DNA of 64,000 nucleotides, taken from assembly GCA_006937955.1 (NCBI GenBank), contig SSNP01000137.1, forward strand, positions 1-64,000. Direction: 5' to 3'. The notes under the pieces are model-generated. The model was not told the origin of the DNA, searched no databases, and saw nothing but the letters and a program-made list of their open reading frames with translations. Positions 21,036 through 31,900 of this stretch are shown one piece after another; position 1 is the first letter of the stretch; each line of letters opens with the position of its first letter. The stretch comes from Pachypanchax playfairii. Lineage: Eukaryota > Chordata > Actinopteri > Cyprinodontiformes > Aplocheilidae. The position numbers and the translations under genes were made by a program.

Positions 21036-21910
21036 ACTGCCGTCTCCCGAGGTTTCCAGGCCTTGCTCTCCCAAGGTTTCCAGGCCTCGCTCTCCCGAGG
21101 TTTGCAGGCCTCGCTCTCCAGAGGGTCCCGGCTCCAGTGTTCCAACGGGTCCCGGCTCTAGTGTTCCTGCAGGTCCCGGCTCCAGTGTTCCAGCGGGTCC
21201 TGGCTCCAGTGTTCCAGTGGCTCCCTGCTCCAGTGTTCCAGCGGTTCCCGGTTCCAGAGTTTCAGTGGGTCCCGGTTCCGGAGTTCCAGAGGGTCCCAGT
21301 TCCGGAGTTCCAGAGGATCCTGGTCCCGGCCCCCAGCCATCCATAGGTTCTGGTCCCGGTCCTAGCTTTTAGTCCTCCAATGGGCCCGGTTCCAGAATCC
21401 AGTGTTCCAATGAGTTGCAGTCCCAGAACGTCCAGTTCCCGGCCATCTACATCCAGATCATCCACATCATCCTGTTCCAGTACCACACCACCCAGTTTCA
21501 GTTCATCACCTGGCTTCAGTCCCAGTTCCACACCACCAGGGTTCGACGTTAGCTCCAGTGCCGCACCACCTGGGTCCTGCATGTCACCATGTGCCAGTAC
21601 ATTACCCGGTTCCAGATCCAGTACCACACAGCCCGGTTCCAGATCCAGTACCACACTGCCCGAGGGTCCCAGTTCCAGTCCGCCCAAGGGTTCCAGTCCA
21701 GGCTCCAATACACCCGAGGGTACTTGTCCGCGCTCCAGTCCGCCCGAGGGTCCAGGTCCATGCTCAGGTCTGCCCGAGGGTCCAGGTCCGCACTCCAGTC
21801 TGCCCGAGGGTCCAGGTCCATGTCTCCTGACACCCGGTTCGAGTGCCACCTCCAGGATTACCACATCCGGTTTCAGTCCCAGACAGCTACACTACAGTTC
21901 CAGACCTCTA
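21036..21910 (+). repeat. GC-rich minisatellites (24-bp, then 30-bp units)
   Basis: First TTTCCAGGCCTCGCTCTCCC-type units (21040-21110). Then 24-bp units of the form TCCAGTGTTCCAGCGGGTCC (to about 21370), then 30-bp units such as TGCCCGAGGGTCCAGGTCC (about 21660-21830). Reading frames across it are Pro/Ser/Gly repeats on both strands and look non-coding. Confidence 0.85.
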
Positions 21911-21914
21911 ATTC

Positions 21915-22392
21915 TCATGGTAAGATGTATCGTATCTTTTCCTGATTGCCTTGGTTGCACTGTTGGTTGTTGCTCTGTCTGGTCTATTGGCATTTTCTCA
22001 GACTTTAACAGATTTACTGTCATTTTTTAATTATTAGTTCATAAGCACTACTCTCTTAGCTGTTCTGCACTCCTGGCTTTAGGGAATCTTTGGTTTTAAC
22101 TTCTCTTATTTTTATAATACTGTTAGTTAGCTAGCCCAGCTTAGCTTAGCATGGCTTCTCTTTCACCCTCTCCTGCCTTGACCTGTTCTGTGTGTCAAGT
22201 TATTCCTCTGCCTCCTTTACTGATAATGGTACATGTAACAAAATGTAGTTTATTTGTAATTTTGGAGGCGAGGCTGTCTGATTTGGAATCGCGGCTCCGT
22301 GCTTTTGAGACTCCAGCGTAAATACAGTAGGATTGTTATTCACGTCGGCAGTAACAACACCCGGTTACACCAATCGGAGGTCACTACTACTA
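21915..22392 (+). mobile_element. L2-type LINE 5' end with deleted ORF1
   Basis: This segment matches 46430-47250 closely: the same 5' UTR (GTAAGATGTAT, TTGGTTTTAACTTCTCTTA) and the same ORF1 start (ATGGCTTCTCTTTCACC). At about 22317 it jumps from GAGACTCCAGC directly to TAAATACAGTAGGATTG, which skips about 330 bp of ORF1 present in the other copy. It ends at ACCAATCGGAGGTCACT. Confidence 0.85.
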
Positions 22393-22437
22393 CTACTACT
22401 GTCATTTAGCAGACGCTTTTATCCAAAGCATATTCAG
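22392..22437. repeat. Teleost interspersed tail (ACT)n-GTCATTTAGCAGACGC
   Basis: A short fragment with (ACT)n followed by GTCATTTAGCAGACGCTTTT and ATCCAAAGC. The same tail ends the LINE at 40305-41460, where it is the 3' end. Only the tail is present here, in the same orientation. Confidence 0.7.
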
Positions 22438-22439
22438 TC

Positions 22440-22910
22440 AGTCTCCTCAGTTTCCTCGTATTAATATTGACTTTTATATTAAGATCAAAATGGAGCAGAA
22501 TAAAGGTAAAGGAAACTGGAATAATATTATAGTTAAAAGATTAGATAGTATACATAAAACATTCATTCCAATATTTACTGACGGCTCAAAAGACCCAAAA
22601 AAGGAGAACACAGGTTTCTCATTTTGTATATCAATATTAGAAAAGTATATAAAAATAAGAACATCTAATAGTTTATCAATTTTTACAGTGGTAATGTTAG
22701 CAATCTCATTTATAATATGGATAGAACAAAATAGAATTAAAAAGTATATAATATGTACAGGTTCTCTTTCTGCACTATTAAATTAATGTCAACTGATAGT
22801 AAGCCATATATTCTGTTAGAAATATATGAATGCTTATTTTGATTGAGTAATTTGGAAACAGAAATAAGATCTATGTGGGTTCCAGCAAACAGAGGAGTTG
22901 AGGGAAATGA
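22440..22910 (+). pseudogene. LINE RNase H fragment
   Basis: Reads IFTDGSKDPKKENTGFSF (RNase H motif with the first catalytic Asp), then CTGSLSALLN and EIRSMWVPANRGVEGNE (matching the WVPxHxGxxGNE motif of RNase H, with Asn in place of His). It fits the end of the I/Nimb-like LINE seen at 20370-21035, the two being parted by 1.4 kb of minisatellite and L2 sequence. Confidence 0.7.
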
Positions 22911-22914
22911 AATA

Positions 22915-24685
22915 CAGGGCTGCCAACTTTTGGAGAACTGTAGGAGTGAGATTTTTTTGGGGGTGCGGGGTGGGGGGGAGGTTCACCGGTGTGCATTGTC
23001 TTAAGAAAATTAGCCTAATATTCTTCAATGTAGGTTGAATAAATATCTAATTTACTCAATCCCAACATCAAGCCTTTTCTTGTGTATCTTGAGTATTTGA
23101 TGTTTTTTCAGAACGTTACCACCCTAAAGCAATTTGTTTTCTTAAAATTGCAGGTGGCAACACTTAATTTTCACATATATTTTCATTAACTGAGCAGTTC
23201 ATACCTACAAACTCAGAGGGTGTGTTAAAGGTGACAACCAAAACCCTGTAGGGGGATCTGGGGGCATCCGGCATCCCCCCCCCCCCCCAGAAAAATTTTG
23301 TGGTTTCAACAGGTAAATTAGCGTTTTGATATTGTCTGAGAGGAAAATAAAAGGAAAAAATAGCAACACTTACTTTAAATGAAAAAGCACATTTATTATT
23401 GGTAAGAATAAATCCGCAGTACAAAATGAAGTTCCCAACAAGTGCAAACAGTCTAGCATATAAGGAAAACTAAAACCTGGTCTTGAGACAGACTGCAACT
23501 GATGAACAAAACCAAAACTCTTTTTTTAATCTTTTGGCCTGGACCAGCCTTTCTATGACCCGTTTCCTCTGCTTTGCCATGTGCCTCTTGAGCCATACTT
23601 TCTTGGTATACCACTTCAGCTTAACTCTCAGCAGCACTGATGGATGGTTGGTAGTCAAACTCCACCCTTAGTTTTCTCACCCTGAAAAAGAATAATCAAG
23701 ATATTATCAGGTTTTTCAGGGCGTCTTTTTCATGAGCATAAATATTTATTTAGATTAACTCCAACTGCATCTGCTCATATTAGACAAACCATCAGGTGGT
23801 ACTGCAATCAGAGACACTCCTGTGTAGTTTCATTTTACTAGAATAAAGTGAATAAATTAAAATCAATTACAATGCAGAAACAGTAGAGATAGCATTCTTA
23901 GAAGATTTGCTTTGAATTTAATGAAGGCTAACATAAAAAAATAAAGTGGTCATGACACAATTATTAATATGTAATTTATTAAGATTATCGCATATGATAT
24001 GATCGAAATAAAATGAAAACTGAATCCTTTCTGACTCTGAGGATGGAGACAGAAGTGACATGATTCATTAGCGATCAGAGAGAAAAGTTTTTGCATTGTT
24101 TGTTGGTTTAACTTTATTCCAAATTCAATCTTCATTTTTGAAGCAATACCACACTGGAGCAGGATATTAGTCCAACATTAGAGAAGCAAGTTTCCAAAAG
24201 ATCTCTAGAAAAAGATCTATGTCTCTGTGTATTCAGTTATTTATTTATAAACTTCGGTTCAAATTTAATGTGATATCCCACATTTAATAGTTTTGATATT
24301 CTTATAACTGCAGTCAGTTTGCTGTCTCGATAAACATTGTGCTTTAAACCACGTATGTTTTTACTGTGGATGCAGTTTTATTCATTCTATTTCTATAATG
24401 AAATGGTGAATATAACTTCCTTTTTAGTTGGCTTTATAAACCTACGGGGAAGCAGGATTGAAAGAGAGGGACGGCGAGAACGGGCGGTGATTATTGTCAT
24501 AAACTCAGAGGAACGAAATAAAACAAGTTTCTCGCAGCAGGAGGCTGTCGAGGCGCACACCGTCGACAACCGGTGTTACATAATACGGATCAGACACATA
24601 GCACTAAGTAACATCGCATAAACTGTTGACAGATATCACTTACTTCAAAACAACTGATGAAATCCATCAAAAAGCAGTAAAGTTG
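22915..24685. other. Intergenic stretch with DNA-transposon end fragments
   Basis: No gene recognised. CAGGGCTGCCAACTTTTGGA at about 22917 resembles hAT termini seen again at 26300-26391 and near 45367. A G/C-rich piece at 23250-23300 (AGGGGGATCTGGGGGCATCC, followed by a C run) looks like a common interspersed fragment. The rest is AT-rich. Confidence 0.4.
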
Positions 24686-24689
24686 ATGG

Positions 24690-26092
24690 TCCAAGCCATA
24701 ATAGACCCCGCATCCGCGGCTGAGAGGCGTGCCGATAGGGCGGCCATCTTGGGGCAGACCAGGCTGCCGTCAGAGACAGTACGCGGATGGAGTGTAAGTA
24801 GAGTCAGAGCAAATAAGCTAACAGTTCTCACCATGGATGATACATCCATTGTTTTCACTCATTACAAGTGGCTGGCCAGATTTCTAAACCTGCTTTAACC
24901 CGGCACCTGCACCTCGCTTTTTGTTATTTATTAAAGTTAATGAAGTGTCAATGAAGCATCAGTGTGGATTACAGACTAACAGTAAATAATAGCCACTAAA
25001 TCACACAGGTGAGGTTTAATATGGTACTTACTATACTGCTTGTTCACAATTCTGTAATGTTAATTATTTATTTTAAATGAAAATGATTAAAAACATATAG
25101 TTTACTTGCATTATCTAGTGCTGAGGATAAGCTGCACTTGTTAAAATTAATCAAATGCCAAGTTTAAAATAATTCATGTGTCAGAACAAAGTAACTTTTT
25201 CACCTGAATAAATACTTTCCCCCCTGACCTGTCGGTCTAAATTAAGTGTTTATGTAGTGATTTGAAGTTCTATTAATATCAGTTTCTTGATTAAATGCCT
25301 CTCAAGAAGCCCCAAAGATATTTAAGCGAGTACTATGTAGATGGGGTGTTATCATATGTAGCAACTATTTGAAATTAATCTATTGGGACTTTTTTCACTG
25401 TAGGTTTCCCAAAGATATTGTTCTAAGAAAACAATCGGAGCTGGCTGTGCGACGAGAAGGTTTTGTTGCAACTGACAGATGCTGTGCAGTGAGCACTTCA
25501 AGACAGAGGACTTTGACAGGACAGGACAGATTGTTCGTCTTAGACTTAATGTCATACCATCTGTCTTTGACTTTCCATCTTCTCTCCAAAAAGTATGTGT
25601 CATTTTGCTCTGTTGGCTTGAGTTGAATAATTTACAGGTTTTTAGTCCCATCCTTCTGGTTAATGTTTAAATTACTATGTTCTTTATGAGAAAAATTTAT
25701 GTGTATATGTGTTTATTTATGTTTTTATATATATATAATGTAATGTATGTGTGGGTGTTTGATAAGGATGAGTTTTATGCATGTGTACATGACGTTTGAC
25801 ACCGTTTAAATTGTTAAATTAAATTGTTTGGTCTCAAATATTTGGAATCAAAATAAAGAGGTCATCGCACTTTTTTCCCCAGTTAAATAGTTGAGGCATG
25901 TAAGTGCTTATTGTGAAATTTTATTATGATCAGACCTGTTTTACGTATTTTAAGAATTAGGTCTCAAGTGCCTCCGACTCACCAGCGACTGTCTGAGCTG
26001 CTGGTCTGCCCCAAGATGGCCGCCGTATCGGCACGTCAGCCAAGCGGCCGGCAGCGTTGAATGCGGGGTCTATTGATGTCTATGGTCCAAGC
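24690..26092. mobile_element. THAP-bearing DNA transposon remnant with long inverted repeats
   Basis: Sequences at 24700-24790 and 25985-26078 are inverted copies over about 90 bp, sharing AATAGACCCCGCAT, GTGCCGATA and GGCGGCCATCTTGGGGCAGA with scattered differences. Between them lies a THAP-domain exon fragment (25395-25600). THAP domains are found in P-element and Kolobok-type transposases, so one of these is likely. No transposase core remains. The superfamily is not settled. Confidence 0.55.
25403..25600 (+). pseudogene. THAP domain fragment with frameshift
   Basis: After an acceptor (TTTTTTCACTGTAG) the frame reads FPKDIVLRKQSELAVRREGF. It then shifts by one frame near 25485 and continues LCSEHFKTEDFDRTGQIVRL and VIPSVFDFP up to a donor-like GTATGTG. 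These are the central parts of a THAP zinc finger (CSxHF, DF, final P). The N-terminal C-x2-4-C half is not found and the frame is broken. Confidence 0.7.
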
Positions 26093-26290
26093 TGGCAGCC
26101 GTTTTCCATGGAGGTGACGAAGGGTGAGAGGCTGTTTCCATGACCGTGATTGGCCAAACGAGGGCACGTGATACGGCACAACAAAGATGTTTTGTGGACA
26201 AGATGAAGTCCCTCTTTAGCAAGCGAGTTCGGAAAGGCGCGCCAACCAACCTTATGGCAGTGTGTAGTGCAACGTTTTTTTTTATTAGCG

Positions 26291-26392
26291 TGAGAAAATG
26301 GATGTGTGGCGTGAGAGCGTGTGAAGAAGGTCAAATGCGCGTGTCTCACGCTCAATGCGTGAGAGTTGGCAACCCTGGAAGCACTAACCATT
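26291..26392 (-). mobile_element. hAT-like terminal fragment
   Basis: On the minus strand it begins CCAGGGTTGCCAACTCTCAC and continues GCATTGAGCGTGAGACACGC, a CAGGG-type terminus like those of hAT elements. No partner end was found nearby. Confidence 0.45.
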
Positions 26393-26446
26393 CATATTCA
26401 GAGCCCCTCATTTTTCCATTGATGGTGGTGGTGGTGGGGACGGGGG

Positions 26447-26472
26447 ACGGGGGGGGGGGGGGNNNNNNNNNN

Positions 26473-26514
<42 letters not shown>
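26447..26514. other. Assembly gap inside a poly-G run
   Basis: Ten N at 26463-26472 are flanked by long pure G runs on both sides. The true length is unknown and any reading frame through it is meaningless. Confidence 0.98.
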
Positions 26515-26515
<1 letters not shown>

Positions 26516-26544
26516 GTCAGCGTCACTCAGCTCTCTTACAGGGA

Positions 26545-26650
26545 TTTATTTTGAAGGTAATATATAGGAAACCTCGATATAATGGACTTTCGTTGTAATG
26601 GACGTTTTTGCCCGGTCCTTTAAAGTCCATTATAAGGGGGTTTCACAAAT
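26545..26650. mobile_element. pogo/Tigger-like MITE fragment
   Basis: AAACCTCGATATAATGGACT and a nearby inverted AGTCCATTATAAGGGGGTTT fit the termini of pogo/Tigger-type elements (pattern ACCTCGATATAAxGGAC). It lies just upstream of the presumed first exon of ints15. Confidence 0.45.
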
Positions 26651-26699
26651 AAAGTAATTTTTTGAAAATGTAAAATGGCGTGACTTTTATCCCAGGTAG

Positions 26700-26786
26700 G
26701 CTTCCGTAGAAACAGGAAATTACGTTGTTTTTTGATAAGCGAGGCTCTTCAACTTGTTTTGAACGATTTAAGGACAATCTGAAGAG
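26700..26786 (+). other. ints15: Probable non-coding first exon of ints15
   Basis: The coding exon at 27200 starts with an acceptor only 7 nt before its ATG, so an upstream 5' UTR exon must exist. A good donor (GAAGAG then GTGAGAG) lies at 26787. The start of this exon is a guess. Confidence 0.35.
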
Positions 26787-27206
26787 GTGAGAGTTTCATC
26801 CGTGTTTGTTTTTGTTTTAAAGACAACTGTGGAGCTAAAGTTAGCGGCTATTAGCTGTCAGCAGTAGTAGTCAACAAGACGCAATAAGAGCAACTAATAT
26901 TGAGCTTCGTCTTAAAAAAGTATCGACTTTACCCACAGTTAATTTTTATTCTGTAATGTCAGTCTCTATATATCTATTCAAGCAAAATAAATGGCTCCTT
27001 TAATTTACTGATTTACGGACCAAATAATTACTTGAATCGTTTTGCGTTATTCGACAAACCATGTTAGCTCGTGAATCACCACAATATCTTCTGAGAAATC
27101 AGTCATTTTTGTCCATTAATTATCACTTTTTACTTGTGAAAACACTGTAAAAATGTTATAGACATACTGAACATTAGCACCTTTTTTGTGTCTTTTTAGA
27201 GGGGTT

Positions 27207-30200
27207 ATGGGTGACATTCGTCAATCTTTGCTGCCTCGGGATGTCCTCAGTGCTGCAAAGGAATTGCTGTACCACTTGGACATTTACATCTGTAACCTGG
27301 TGCAGTCTGGGAGGCAGCCTCCTCAGGTTGACTCCAAAACGCTGGACTTGGTTGAGGAGTTTATTCTGCATGTACCCAAGGACAGAAACCCCTCAGTGAG
27401 GGTAAGACAGGAAACTGAAACACTCGAACGATAACCCACAAGAGAAAGTCATCCATATATGACATTCAATGAGGTTTGTCCATGTTTTTCTTACAGAAGA
27501 TGAGTGCACTCCAGGAGCTCCAGCTGTTGGAGATCATGTGCAGCTGTTTTCAGGAGCAGAGCCGGGACACAGTTCGTCAGCTTATGTTCTCTGCCCTCTT
27601 CAGTCTTCAAGGAAATCAGGCAGATGAAAGTCGCATGGCACTTCTAGGCAAACTTGTTTCCATGGCAGTTGCTGTGGGCAGGGTTTCTATTTTGGAATGT
27701 GCTGCTGTGTGGTTACAGGTAATGATTCAGTCACAAACGTAACTCATTTAGTGCCATTGTCGTCTACAGACATCAAACTGAATCCAGCTCAGTGCCATTG
27801 ACATCTTGATGTCTCCACAGCTTTTATTGGCTTAAATCCCGCATAGCATTCTGGGGCAGCTGCTCACTGAATTTGAACTCATCACAGGCTGTATTTAGTC
27901 ATATGATCCAGGAGGGGGCAGTGGTGCACTTCTCTGGGTGAGATCTCTATTATTTACTGTGTTTTAAGCCATGTGGAGCGCGGAGGAGCCAGGCACTCAG
28001 GACAAGACAGACGATGAATGCTGAAGGGAGATTCAAAGCCTGTGAAGCAGCTGGGAAGCGATCCCGTTGTTTGGTTTTTTTTGCTTTTGAAAGAAGAAAG
28101 ACTAGTCTTTGTGACGAAGGATTCAGAATTCACAGTCATAGGAGAAAATATTCTGTGGGCCTTCAAAAATCAGTAAAAATGCTAAATATCTCTGGCACTG
28201 AGGGGGATATGAAATCTGTGGCTGGCACTGAATGAGTTAAAAAGCACATCACTGTCTGTTTTTCTGGTATGAAGGGAGAGGCAGCATTGTCAAGTTCAAG
28301 TTTCAAGTTTATTTATTTATAAAGCGTCAGTTCATGACAAAGTCCTTTCAAGGCACTTCACAGAAAAATTAACCAATTAATAATAAAATATTTCTATCTA
28401 AGGAACCAGCAGATTGGGCTGAATTGTTAGTTCAGCACAATCCCCCATCCTGAGCAAGCACAATTGGCGACAGTGTCAGTTTTTTTTTATTTGAAATGCT
28501 TCAGTGAGGGCTTGTGTGTATTTTCTGACTGTACTGACATGTTCTTTTGTTTACCACGTGCAGAGAAGCCATCGTGTGTACTGCGTCCGCTTGGCACAGA
28601 TGCTGGTTGATGATTACTGTAGTATGGTACCAGGCTCTGTGCCCACTTTGCAGAATATCCACAGCATGAGTCCACGCTTCTGCTGTCAGTTTATCACAGC
28701 TGTTACCACTCTGTATGACCTGAGCTCAGGTACTTTAAAGTTATTCAAAAGTATAAAATAACTTTATAAAAAATCAAAAGAACAAAGTAGGAGTTTCATA
28801 AAATTGAATCTCAGTAGCTTTTTTTGTGTTTTCAGAAGAGCTTACACCTTCACTAGAACTCCTTCAAATGATAGTATCGTGGATCCAAGATGACCCTCAC
28901 CTTGTCCTGATTACCTTCCTCAACACGCCCCTTTCTGGCAGCCAGCCAATGAGTTCTCTTGATGTCACACCACTAGGGAGTTTGGTCCGCTGGTGCATCA
29001 AAGCGCCGCTGGCCTATGAGAGAGACAAGAAGCAAATGCTGAATGATGAAAGCTTTAACAGTGAGACAGATGCAGGTCCTCTGTTCTCTGCTCTTCATTT
29101 GAGTGTCCTGCAGGTGTGTGTGCATGTCTGCATGTATAAACAGGAAGAAAAGTTACTCTGAATTTTAACATTTTTTGTTCCATCTTTTGTTATTTGTAGG
29201 TTTTCATGCTTTTGCCTAACATTCTGAATGAGAAAGGGCTCTTTGGTCGGCTGGAGCTGCTTCAGATGGAGTCTTTAGCTGCATTGACCTCTGAACTTTC
29301 CCGACTGTTGGACCAGGCTGACAAACACATTCACACACCATCAGCTGATGCACATGCTTTGTCCCAGGTCGCTCTTGACCGACTGGCGCAGGCCTTGCAG
29401 GTGGCAATGGCCAGTGGAGCCATACTCTGCTCAAGAGGTGAGAGAGCAGGAAGAAGAACGACTGTACAGATGAACCTGGTTCCAAAGTTAAGGAAGGAGA
29501 GGTAGTCATTGAGATAACAGATTTAAGCCTTAGGTCTGATAAAATAAAGTATTTCTTATTTCTACCCTTCCATTGATGTAAAAAAGTCCATCATACTTTT
29601 CACAACAACCTCCTTTTTTCTGCAGAGAATTGGGCTTAATCTGGAAATGATTTGTGAATAAGCTATGAGCATTATTTTACAGTTTACTTGAGTTTGTTGC
29701 CATACATCAAACAGCTTTAGTTTCACTATAGTCTGTAGAGTTTTATTAGATATTTTCTTTATAGTTTATCCATATTTTATACACACACCCCAAATTAACA
29801 CATTTTTTTCTTATGAGAATTTTATTGTAAAATTAAAAGTTGTAACTGATATCTCCAGAGTATGTAGCAGCAGATAGGTTTGAGTGAAGTTTATGGAACC
29901 TCCTGTCAAATTCTAAATTGGTACGGTTTAATACACCGAGGACGTTTTTACAACCTCAAGTTTATTTTCACACCTGACCCCTCCCACACCTGGGCTCTGT
30001 AACTATAGCTGTTGTGATCATGTCAGTCAAAGCCTTCAGCATCAGCTCTCCCTTTCCAATGTTAAACCCTTCATTTGTTTCATGCTGGAACCTGCAGTTC
30101 AGTTTAAGCTCGAGACTAAAGCTGGACAAACCAGATTGCTGAAAACAGTTGGGAAGCCAAGTAGCCATTCTCTAAAATGAGAATATAAAGATGACATTAT

Positions 30201-30839
30201 GAAACAAAACAGCAAGACAATTACAAGTATCTGTAGGATGTAATCAATCAAACTTTATTTATAAAGCGCTTTTCGTGACTTAGTGCAATTCAAAGTGCTT
30301 TACAGGATGAAAATGTAAATTCAACCCCCCTCCCCCATACACCAGTACACCCCCAATCCAACCCCCATATATTAAAAACACCCTCGGATCAACATATGAA
30401 AAAAAATCCGTAAACCCTAGAAATGGTTGTGCATGAAAATCCCAGTAACTGAGCAGATTGCGAAATACTTAGGTACCAACAACCATGCCATGCTCAAAAT
30501 TGCTTAAGTCACCTTTCTTACCCATTCTGACTTTCAGTTTGGAGTTGAGGGGATTGTCTTGACCAGGAACACACCCCTAAATACATTCAAGCAACTGCCA
30601 TGTGATTGGTTGATTAGATAATTGCATTAAGGAGATATTGAACAGGTGTTCCTAATAATTCTTTAGGTGAGTGTAGATGGCAGAGTTAAAGTGAAGTACT
30701 GATCATATGTTTACGTAGATTTCTTAGTGACAGATTCTCTGACACTGACTGCTCTGACTGCTGCTGTTCAATGTGTATCTTGTTATTTTGTCGTCATAGA
30801 GGACCTGAGAGCCATCTGTTCCCGCCTTCCTCACAACAA
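27207..30839 (+). CDS. ints15: Integrator complex subunit 15 (C7orf26), terminal exon not found
   Basis: Coding exons, all in phase: 27207-27401, 27497-27718, 28564-28729, 28836-29113, 29200-29437 and 30800-30839, about 379 residues without a stop. The protein matches INTS15 throughout: start MGDIRQSLLPRDVLSAAKE, then LQELQLLEIMCSCFQEQ, GKLVSMAVAVG, VYCVRLAQMLVDDYC, SPRFCCQFITAV, LITFLNTPL, LDRLAQALQVAMASGA and DLRAICSRLPHN. INTS15 is an alpha-helical Integrator subunit acting in the nucleus on RNA polymerase II transcripts, including snRNAs. The last exon, which should encode a Pro/His-rich tail of about 70 residues, was not found downstream. A donor at 30840 (GTAAGA) still points to it. Transposons fill the following DNA, so it may be lost, displaced or misassembled. 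Confidence 0.92.
27741..28239. mobile_element. MITE-like element in an ints15 intron
   Basis: Terminal inverted repeats AACTCATTTAGTGCCA and TGGCACTGAATGAGTT match at 15 of 16 positions over a 499-bp unit. A short open stretch inside (FFAFERRKTSLCDEGFR) shows no known domain. The superfamily is undecided. Confidence 0.7.
28289..28481 (-). mobile_element. L2-type LINE 3' end, reversed, in an ints15 intron
   Basis: AAGTTTCAAGTTTATTTATT, TCATGACAAAGTCCTTTCAA and CACAATCCCCCATCCTGAGC are the reverse complement of the 3' end of the L2 copy at 52830-52990. Only the last 190 bp are present. Confidence 0.85.
29500..30790. other. Long last visible intron of ints15
   Basis: No exon recognised. At 30241-30310 lies a retroposon tail (TTTATTTATAAAGCGCTTTT, CAAAGTGCTTTACAG). 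At 30640-30675 is a MITE-like end (GGTGTTCCTAATAATTCTTT). A minus-strand open stretch at 29968-30168 has no known match. Confidence 0.45.
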
Positions 30840-31309
30840 GTAAGAGCTACTAAATGTTCAACTTCAGGTTTATCCAAAAGTGTTTTGTAAAATGGTAAAA
30901 AAAAATCATTCATCATTTTAGAATCACTAGTCTCATCTAGTTTTCCAGCTTCACTGTTGTCTGTTCTACAAACTATTTGAAGTTTGTAAAAAAAAAAAAA
31001 AAATCCGCTTTTCTGCTCAAATTTATACGATAAAAAGGCTTAAAAGGAACCCCGGCTGTGAAGACGTTTATGCCCTAATCTGCTGCAGTTATTCTGTTGT
31101 ATCAATGTGAATATGTTTTTAGAAACACATAAAATATCACCATTGAGGTAGAAATCGATAATATTTAGGACATTTTGAGCTATGGAGGCCACCATGTTTT
31201 CCACGCGAAAAGCACTCTGGGGGGGATGACGTACATAGGTTGTGCTTGGTAGAACAGCTGTTGACGCTCGTGTTTGTTTTTGTGCTGCTCACAGTATTAT
31301 TCGGTAAAA

Positions 31310-31790
31310 ATGCCACATTGCTCTGCTTTTGGATGCAATTTCCAGTCAAAAGCCAATAAGGGGAGTGACGTAAGTTTACACAGCTTTCCTACGGACAAGA
31401 AGAGGAGAAAACAGTGGGAAGCTGCCTGTGGACAGACACAACTTCCCAAAGAAACGTAGCTGTGTTCCTAACATTATTCTCTTGATAAGTTTGAAGCTTA
31501 TAGTCGACCACAACTCCTAAAAGATCTCACTGGAGCGGCTGATTATAAGCGAAGACTGAAACCGAGTGCTTTGCCGACCATTTTTCCACACAAGGAGCCG
31601 AAATGCCCACAGGAAGAAAGTGGACAAGAGATGCTGGACTCTCTCCTGTGCAAGCCTGCTCCTGTAGTAGCCGCTTCAGTCACGTTAAGCGAGCCGTCGG
31701 ACATGCCATTCATCACAGATTTTCATTCCTCAGTTTCCTCAGGAACCTGCAGCCTGTTCAAATCCTCTTCTGCCTCTCGTTGTGAACGGA
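31310..31790 (+). pseudogene. THAP zinc-finger protein, broken by two stops
   Basis: The ATG at 31310 opens MPHCSAFGCNFQSKANKG, then SLHSFPTDKKRRKQWEAACG and LPKET. A TAG is followed by LCS, a TAA, then KFEAYSRPQLLKDLTGAADY, KRRLKPSALPTIFPHK, all in one frame. This is a complete THAP finger (C-x4-C at the start, F-x-FP, W, CS-x-H, D-x-FE, final ALPTIF) of about 90 residues with stops at 31457-31459 and about 31469-31471. THAP fingers bind DNA in transposases and in host factors. The same frame stays open into the ORF at 31901. Confidence 0.75.
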
Positions 31791-31900
31791 CGCTTTTTCT
31801 AGCTGCTCCCTTATCTCTGCCCTCCTCCCCCACTGTTCCTGCTTTTCGTCTCGTCTCTGTGTTTCTCTGTACTGGCTGCTGCAAATTGAAAATTAGAAAA

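Noticed and set aside
21262..22030. Collagen-like or Pro/Ser repeat frames on both strands
   Set aside because: Explained by 24-bp and 30-bp tandem units, which are also multiples of three. No domain and no consistent strand.
26140..26598. Gly-rich 152-residue frame across the N gap
   Set aside because: Poly-G around unknown bases. The upstream part is antisense to a hAT-like end.
29968..30168. 66-residue minus-strand frame in the last ints15 intron
   Set aside because: Looks orderly but no domain or splice partner was recognised, so it was not called a gene.
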